The translations under genes and the position numbers were made by a program. A stretch of 7,556 nucleotides of DNA from DAOTTX01 sp034437515. GTDB taxonomy: Bacteria > Chloroflexota > Anaerolineae > Aggregatilineales > Phototrophicaceae. Below, one piece after another: positions 4,654 to 7,556 of this stretch. Location of the stretch: assembly GCA_034437515.1 (NCBI GenBank), contig DAOTTX010000449.1, positions 1 through 7,556 on the forward strand, given 5' to 3'. How positions within the stretch are numbered: the first letter of the stretch is position 1; the number at the start of each line of letters is the position of its first letter. The notes beneath the pieces are model-generated. The model was not told the origin of the DNA, did no database searches, and saw nothing but the letters and a program-made list of their open reading frames with translations.

Positions 4654-7320
4654 CTAATCATTGCGTAGGATGCTCAGCGTGCGGTCACGGACGGTCGCCC
4701 CGGCGCTGAGAAGGGTTGCCCCGACGCCGATACCCACCGCCGCCAGCACCAGACCGAGCATCACCGGGCGGGCATCGGCTGGCAACACGATCACCTCACC
4801 CAAACCGACCAACGACAGCAGCACCATACCCAACATGCTGAGGCCGATGCCGATCAACGCGCCGAACAGACTGACCAGCACATTTTCCAGCAGCAGGATA
4901 CCCAGCACACGCCGCGATTGTAAACCGAGTGCCTTCAACACGCCGATTTGCTGACGACGCTCCTGTGTGGCAAGCGCGACCGTGTTCGCCATGATGACCG
5001 CCGCCGCGCCTAAAGACAGCAACCCGACCAGCAACGGTAACGCGCTGAACTGCTCGACCAGCCGACCCAACACCCGGTCGATGAACGTCACATCCACCGG
5101 GTAGACGCCGGTCAACGCCGACAGCGACAGCATGACCTCGGTCTTGCGATCTTCCTCGACATAAATCGCGTTCAACCGTCCCACCGGTAGCGCATTACCG
5201 AGTGTGCCCGGCGGCACCTGCACATCGGCGAAAGCGAGTGCAGATTGTAAGTCCTGCCGGGTATCGGCAAACGTGCCGACGACCTCGAACGTAAACGCCT
5301 CACCGTTCGTCAGGTGCAAGCGCAACGTCGAACCGACTCTGACGTCATTTTCACGCAGATAAGGCGTCAACCGCACCACCGCGACCGCACTGCCGCGATC
5401 TGACCGATGCAGACCGCGCCCTTGCTCGACCGGCGGGCCTTCGAGCGCGGGATTATCCGTATCACGCACGACGATGTTCACGCCGTTCTGCGCACGGGGC
5501 ACACCGAGCTGTGGTCGTCCGTCGATAGAAAATACACGACCGTCAAAGTTCAGGATGCGCGTGCGGTAGGTCACACCATCCAGCGTGCTTAACCGGTCTT
5601 CGATGCGCTGCTGGTCGCGCTCGGCGATTGCCGTCACCGGGGAGAGTGTCGCCGGGGAGAGGATCAACACATTGCCGCCCAGTGTGCCGGTCAACGTACC
5701 GCTGAGGATTTCTCGCGTCCCCGCCCCGTAGAGCGTGATTCCACTCAGCGCAAACATACCGGTCGCAATCGCCAGCAGCGTGATCGCGGTGCGAATGCGT
5801 TGCGTACTGAGGTTGCGAAGTACCAGTTGTAGATCAACCAGGCCAAGTGTGGGGAAGTGTCCGATCAACCATACAAACAGCCATAGCACCCCGACCAGCA
5901 GCGAGAGGATCACCAACGTCACCACCACGCCGACCACACCGACCAGATAATGCAAACCACCCGGCAGCGGCCCGATGATCGCGCCTGTGATGAGACCGAG
6001 GACAAGCACCATCACCAGCACCACGCTGGCGGACTGCGCCAGTCCCAACGCCGGGATATGCGCTTCGTTCGGGCGTAAGATGCTCGCCGGGCGCACCTTC
6101 ACCGCGACCAGCACCGGGATCAGGCTAAAGACAATTGTAACCGTCAACCCCAGCAACAACCCGAACACCAACGCTTGCGGGTAAAGTTGCCAGGCGACGG
6201 TTTGCAGCACAAACGCCTCACCATATTGATATGAGAGCAGCGTCAACCCTGCGCCGATCACCACACCGGCGATGCTGCCTCCCAACCCGACAATGAACGC
6301 CTCGATCATGAACAACGTAGCAATCTGCCCACCGCCGACGCCGACCGTTTTCATCGCGGCGATCTCCAACGTGCGCCGCCGCACGATGACCAGCATCGTG
6401 TTGATGATGCCCACCCCACCAAGCAACATCGCCCCCAACCCCATCACCAACACGAACCGTCCGCTGACGTTGGCGATGGTCTCGTTCTGTTCGAGCAGGC
6501 TAGGCACGCTGACCACCCGATGAATCCCGGTGTAACCACGCAGGATGCCGTCAAGTTCGTTCGCCGCTTGTGCGATCACCACGTTAGAAGTCCCCGGTGG
6601 CAGCACAACGCTGATGCGATTAGGACGCGCGTCAATCGAGAAGGTTTCTCGCTGCGATTGTTCAAAGTAAACAAAACCGAAAAACGCGGCAAACGGATCC
6701 CGTAAGCTGGCCTCCGCAGCAGTCGGCACGATGCCGCGCACGGTAAAGGTGGCCTCGCTGCCACTCACACGGATCGCGTCACCGACGTCCAGCGATTGGT
6801 TCCGCGCCAGATTCTCGCTGATGACCGCAGCACGCTCGCCGGTGAACAGATCCCGCAGCGGCACACCGGATGGCTGTAAGGCGATGATGTCTTGCGTGAG
6901 GGGATAGGTTGCCGGATCAATAAAAATCGTGGACATAAAATCGAACGTCCCCGCGTTAAGCTGGTCGGCGGCGATGACTTGTAGGTTGGTTTCTGTGTAG
7001 CGCGTCAGCCGGGCATCGTTTTCCGCTGCCCAATTGCTGATCTGTGCGACTTCCGGCTCGGTAAAGACATCAAGCGAACGGGTTTGCTCCGGCCCAGCCG
7101 CCAGCGGATTGCCCGCCCCTTTGGAGAGGGTGATGTCGCCGTGATTGACCGAGCGCACGTTGCCGGTCAGCGAGTCCTCGATGGCGAGGCCGAGACTGCG
7201 CAACGCGACGACGGTCGCCACACCTGCCGCCACTGCCAGCAATGCGAAGATCGACCAGCGCCGGTTACGCCACAGGTTACGCAGTGCATACCGTATATAG
7301 AAGCCGAAGTTGCGGCGCAT
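4654..7320 (-). CDS. FtsX/MacB-type ABC transporter permease with two FtsX modules, 888 aa
   Basis: The protein is two repeated modules with about ten membrane helices. Module 1 has a basic start (RNLWRNRRW, 14-22), a helix at about 23-45, an extracytoplasmic MacB-like domain (about 46-280) and three helices (288-312, 336-361, 381-405). Two extra helices (about 429-451 and 459-487) link to module 2. That module has RNLSTQRIRT (502-511), a helix (512-531), an outer domain (about 532-755) and three helices (760-785, 806-832, 851-875). The segments RRRTLEIAAMKTVGV (314-328) and QERRQQIGVLKALGL (786-800) are the cytoplasmic coupling stretches expected to contact the ATPase. Such permeases work in lipoprotein release, peptide or lipid export, or mechanical signal transfer. 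The substrate is not readable here. The start has AGGGGA (7330-7325), four bases before the ATG. No MacB-like ATPase gene is in the window on either side, which is unusual because the pair is normally adjacent. Confidence 0.93.
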   Translation of the reverse strand: MRRNFGFYIRYALRNLWRNRRWSIFALLAVAAGVATVVALRSLGLAIEDSLTGNVRSVNHGDITLSKGAGNPLAAGPEQTRSLDVFTEPEVAQISNWAAENDARLTRYTETNLQVIAADQLNAGTFDFMSTIFIDPATYPLTQDIIALQPSGVPLRDLFTGERAAVISENLARNQSLDVGDAIRVSGSEATFTVRGIVPTAAEASLRDPFAAFFGFVYFEQSQRETFSIDARPNRISVVLPPGTSNVVIAQAANELDGILRGYTGIHRVVSVPSLLEQNETIANVSGRFVLVMGLGAMLLGGVGIINTMLVIVRRRTLEIAAMKTVGVGGGQIATLFMIEAFIVGLGGSIAGVVIGAGLTLLSYQYGEAFVLQTVAWQLYPQALVFGLLLGLTVTIVFSLIPVLVAVKVRPASILRPNEAHIPALGLAQSASVVLVMVLVLGLITGAIIGPLPGGLHYLVGVVGVVVTLVILSLLVGVLWLFVWLIGHFPTLGLVDLQLVLRNLSTQRIRTAITLLAIATGMFALSGITLYGAGTREILSGTLTGTLGGNVLILSPATLSPVTAIAERDQQRIEDRLSTLDGVTYRTRILNFDGRVFSIDGRPQLGVPRAQNGVNIVVRDTDNPALEGPPVEQGRGLHRSDRGSAVAVVRLTPYLRENDVRVGSTLRLHLTNGEAFTFEVVGTFADTRQDLQSALAFADVQVPPGTLGNALPVGRLNAIYVEEDRKTEVMLSLSALTGVYPVDVTFIDRVLGRLVEQFSALPLLVGLLSLGAAAVIMANTVALATQERRQQIGVLKALGLQSRRVLGILLLENVLVSLFGALIGIGLSMLGMVLLSLVGLGEVIVLPADARPVMLGLVLAAVGIGVGATLLSAGATVRDRTLSILRND

Positions 7321-7372
7321 TCCTTCCCCTGTAGATTAGACTCGACTTTATCCATTTATTAGACAAATCAAG

Positions 7373-7433
7373 ATGGGCAAGCTAAGCTGACCTCAGCCAT
7401 AACTAAGGAGGTACATATGCTAAACTTGCCCAT
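7373..7433 (+). promoter_or_regulatory. Structured leader over the transposase start
   Basis: ATGGGCAAG (7373-7381) and CTTGCCCAT (7425-7433) are perfect 9-bp inverted repeats. They enclose the ribosome site and the start codon, the right arm lying in codons 3-6. Inside, ACCTC (7390-7394) can pair with GAGGT (7408-7412), the core of the ribosome site. A small hairpin, GCTGA-CC-TCAGC (7386-7397), competes for the same bases. A transcript covering all of this could hide the start site, as known for several insertion sequences when they are transcribed from outside. Confidence 0.4.
7404..7412 (+). promoter_or_regulatory. Near-consensus ribosome binding site of the transposase
   Basis: TAAGGAGGT lies four bases before the ATG at 7417. 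It is much stronger than the ribosome sites of the other genes here, which suits a mobile gene with a foreign origin and settles the start codon. Confidence 0.75.
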
Positions 7434-7556
7434 TGAAATGATAGCCCTAATGCAGCCCTTTATGCCAGTGTTCACTGAACGTACCTGGGATTGGGTGCGA
7501 GTCCTGGTGGTGGGGGCGATCCTCGCGCCCGGCAAACGGACGGTGACGGCAGTACT
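7417..7556 (+). CDS. DDE-type transposase, N-terminal 46 codons (partial)
   Basis: The open frame starts at ATG 7417 and runs off the window. Its 46 complete codons contain LMQPFMPVFTERTW (11-24), a hydrophobic VLVVGAIL and then APGKRTVTAV (37-46). This opening, with a short 'PF.P.F' segment followed by 'GAILAPGKRTVTAVLR', is what I recall from a large family of bacterial transposases with the DDE superfamily endonuclease domain (DDE_5-like, sometimes filed under IS701-type or unclassified IS). The catalytic residues lie beyond the window, so whether the gene is intact cannot be judged. It is divergent from the permease, with 96 bases between the two start codons. Confidence 0.8.
   Translation, partial: MLNLPIEMIALMQPFMPVFTERTWDWVRVLVVGAILAPGKRTVTAV

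Larger units (their letters stand above)
7331..7556 (+). mobile_element. Left part of an insertion sequence, cut by the window edge
   Basis: A transposase start and its leader occupy the right end of the window. The true left end must lie between the permease start (7320) and the transposase leader (about 7375), but I cannot place it exactly because the right end is outside the window. ATTAGAC occurs twice (7335-7341 and 7358-7364) and may mark a terminal binding region. Only the presence of the transposase is secure; the left boundary is an estimate. Confidence 0.45.

Noticed and set aside
4222..4654. Minus-strand frames of 120 and 68 codons opposite the end of the plus GT2
   Set aside because: One starts with GTG overlapping the permease stop, but both are antisense to well-supported coding sequence and lack motifs.
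1..7556. CRISPR arrays, tRNA or rRNA genes
   Set aside because: No regularly spaced repeats, tRNA-like cloverleaf with a TTCRA arm, or ribosomal RNA stretches were seen on reading the sequence.

Overview
This 7.6 kb window looks like chromosomal DNA of a moderately GC-rich bacterium. Membrane GT-C glycosyltransferases with a C-terminal beta domain, long FtsX-type permeases, RHS-like remnants and transposases opening with a 'GAILAPGKRTVTAV' block are things I associate with Chloroflexota (Anaerolineae-like genomes). That placement is recalled family knowledge, not a search result, and is only moderately certain.

Layout, left to right. Positions 1-167 are an AT-rich stretch with no convincing gene. 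Positions 168-623 (minus) encode a 151-residue protein with a PD-(D/E)XK nuclease-like signature, in DNA visibly more AT-rich than its neighbours. Positions 670-2580 (minus) encode a 636-residue polytopic GT-C/GT39-like sugar transferase. Positions 2640-3377 (minus) encode a DPM1-like GT2 that probably makes polyprenyl-phosphate hexose. A strong hairpin with a short U-run sits between these two minus-strand genes. Positions 3378-3651 are a divergent intergenic region. It holds an extended -10 promoter for the minus GT2, a weaker promoter for the plus gene, an 11-bp-period direct repeat, and a short reading-frame remnant resembling the RHS core domain. Positions 3652-4533 (plus) encode a WbbL/rhamnosyltransferase-like GT2. 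After a 120-bp convergent junction, positions 4654-7320 (minus) encode an 888-residue two-module FtsX/MacB-type ABC permease. From 7417 to the right edge (plus) lies the first 46 codons of a DDE-type transposase.

How the genes fit together. The two cytoplasmic GT2 enzymes and the membrane GT-C enzyme form a surface-glycan or glycolipid group. The DPM1-like GT2 would charge a polyprenyl phosphate with sugar, and the GT-C enzyme would use that donor on the outer face of the membrane. The second GT2 would extend a glycan from a nucleotide sugar. The ABC permease needs an ATPase that is not in the window, and the gene beginning just upstream of it is a transposase. This raises the possibility that an insertion sequence has separated it from its partner.

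I do not see a clear new multi-gene system. The most useful leads are the small nuclease-like protein in an AT-rich island, the RHS-like remnant, the structured transposase leader, and the apparently orphaned permease.
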